From Streptomyces sp. DH-12 (GTDB taxonomy: Bacteria; Actinomycetota; Actinomycetes; Streptomycetales; Streptomycetaceae): a DNA stretch of 64,000 nt. The stretch spans positions 2,324,501-2,388,500 of the forward strand of contig NZ_PPFB01000001.1 of NCBI RefSeq assembly GCF_002899455.1, in the 5' to 3' direction. This document shows, one piece after another, positions 63,399-64,000 of the stretch (positions within the stretch are counted from its first letter, which is position 1; each line of letters opens with the position of its first letter). The notes under the pieces were generated by a model. The model was not told the origin of the DNA and made no database searches. It saw nothing but the letters and a program-made list of their open reading frames with translations. The position numbers and the translations under genes were made by a program.

Positions 63399-64000
63399 TC
63401 AGCGCAGACGCTGACTGATGACCTTGGACACGCCGTCGCCCTGCATGGAGACGCCGTACAGCACGTCGGCGACCTCCATGGTGCGCTTCTGGTGTGTGAT
63501 CACGATCAGCTGCGAGGCCTCCTGCAGCTCCTGCATGATCCGGATCAGCCGCTGGAGGTTGGTGTCGTCGAGCGCGGCCTCGACCTCGTCCATCACGTAG
63601 AACGGGCTGGGCCGCGCCTTGAAGATCGACACGAGCAGCGCCACGGCGGTCAGCGACCGCTCGCCGCCCGAGAGCAGCGACAGCCGCTTGACCTTCTTGC
63701 CCGGCGGACGCGCCTCGACGTCCACGCCCGTGGTGAGCATGTTGTCGGGGTCGGTCAGCACCAGGCGTCCCTCCCCGCCCGGGAAGAGCCGGGAGAAGAC
63801 GCCCTCGAACTCGCGGGCGGTGTCCCGGTAGGCCTCGGTGAAGACCTGCTCGACGCGTTCGTCGACCTCCTTGACGACCTGGAGCAGGTCCGCGCGGGTC
63901 TTCTTCAGATCCTCCAGCTGCTCGCTGAGGAACTGGTGGCGTTCCTCCAGCGCCGCGAACTCCTCCAGGGCGAGCGGGTTCACCTTGCCGAGCTGCTGGT
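63399..64000 (-). CDS. smc: Chromosome partition protein SMC (C-terminal part)
   Basis: The C-terminal 200 residues of SMC; the N-terminus lies beyond the window edge. The end of the coiled coil ([40 protein letters not shown]) leads into the C-terminal ATPase half with signature [19 protein letters not shown] and Walker [16 protein letters not shown]. It condenses and segregates chromosomes with ScpA/ScpB. The stop is at 63399-63401. Confidence 0.96.
   Translation of the reverse strand, partial: QQLGKVNPLALEEFAALEERHQFLSEQLEDLKKTRADLLQVVKEVDERVEQVFTEAYRDTAREFEGVFSRLFPGGEGRLVLTDPDNMLTTGVDVEARPPGKKVKRLSLLSGGERSLTAVALLVSIFKARPSPFYVMDEVEAALDDTNLQRLIRIMQELQEASQLIVITHQKRTMEVADVLYGVSMQGDGVSKVISQRLR

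Overview
The window is a stretch of the conserved chromosomal core of a Streptomyces (or very close relative). The evidence is very high GC, frequent GTG starts, and a gene order typical of the genus: whiG, rpsB-tsf-pyrH-frr-cdsA, the four sip genes beside rplS-trmD-rimM-rpsP, ffh, glnD-glnK-amtB, nsdA, ftsY, a glcP-type glucose permease and smc. No rRNA, tRNA, CRISPR array, insertion sequence or integrated element was recognised.

Positions 1-20.2 kb are dominated by polyamine/GABA catabolism: gabT; a six-gene minus-strand operon (aldehyde dehydrogenase, PotD-, PotA-, PotB- and PotC-like importer, FAD amine oxidase); a second aldehyde dehydrogenase; and, divergent from it, an Lrp/AsnC regulator followed by an omega-aminotransferase. 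Together they could import putrescine, convert it to gamma-aminobutyrate by oxidase or transaminase routes, and pass GABA to GabT. Both aldehyde dehydrogenase promoters carry similar spaced inverted repeats. Interspersed are a PAP2 phosphatase, a DasR-type-operator GH18 chitinase, a NADAR protein, an adenosine deaminase-like enzyme, a GDPD phosphodiesterase and small membrane proteins.

Positions 20.2-29 kb hold an ABC exporter-like pair, a VOC protein, an LAETG sortase substrate, an MDMPI-fold protein and a thiBPQ thiamine importer. The importer has a TPP riboswitch whose 3' strand can pair with the arm of a downstream hairpin.

Positions 29-42.7 kb contain rlmN, a decayed acetyltransferase, the translation/lipid genes cdsA-frr-pyrH-tsf-rpsB (separated by strong hairpins), an M23 peptidase, a TetR regulator, the sporulation sigma factor whiG, and the dprA-comM-yraN cluster with DUF2469 and Nudix genes.

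Positions 42.6-53 kb hold four consecutive type I signal peptidases (sipW-Z), rplS, trmD, rimM, a KH-domain protein, rpsP, a SprT-like protein, a methyltransferase and ffh. Positions 53-64 kb hold the nitrogen operon amtB-glnK-glnD with a near-complete double GlnR box, nsdA, a small Prim-Pol-like protein with a degenerate active site, ftsY, a glucose permease with a palindrome in its promoter, and the 3' part of smc.

Genes are mostly in short, tightly overlapping operons, and convergent junctions often carry very stable GC-rich hairpins. Most of the region is ordinary core genome. The best second-look items are the regulatory RNA at thiB, the paired inverted repeats in the polyamine regulon, the palindrome-rich gabT downstream region and the Prim-Pol-like gene.
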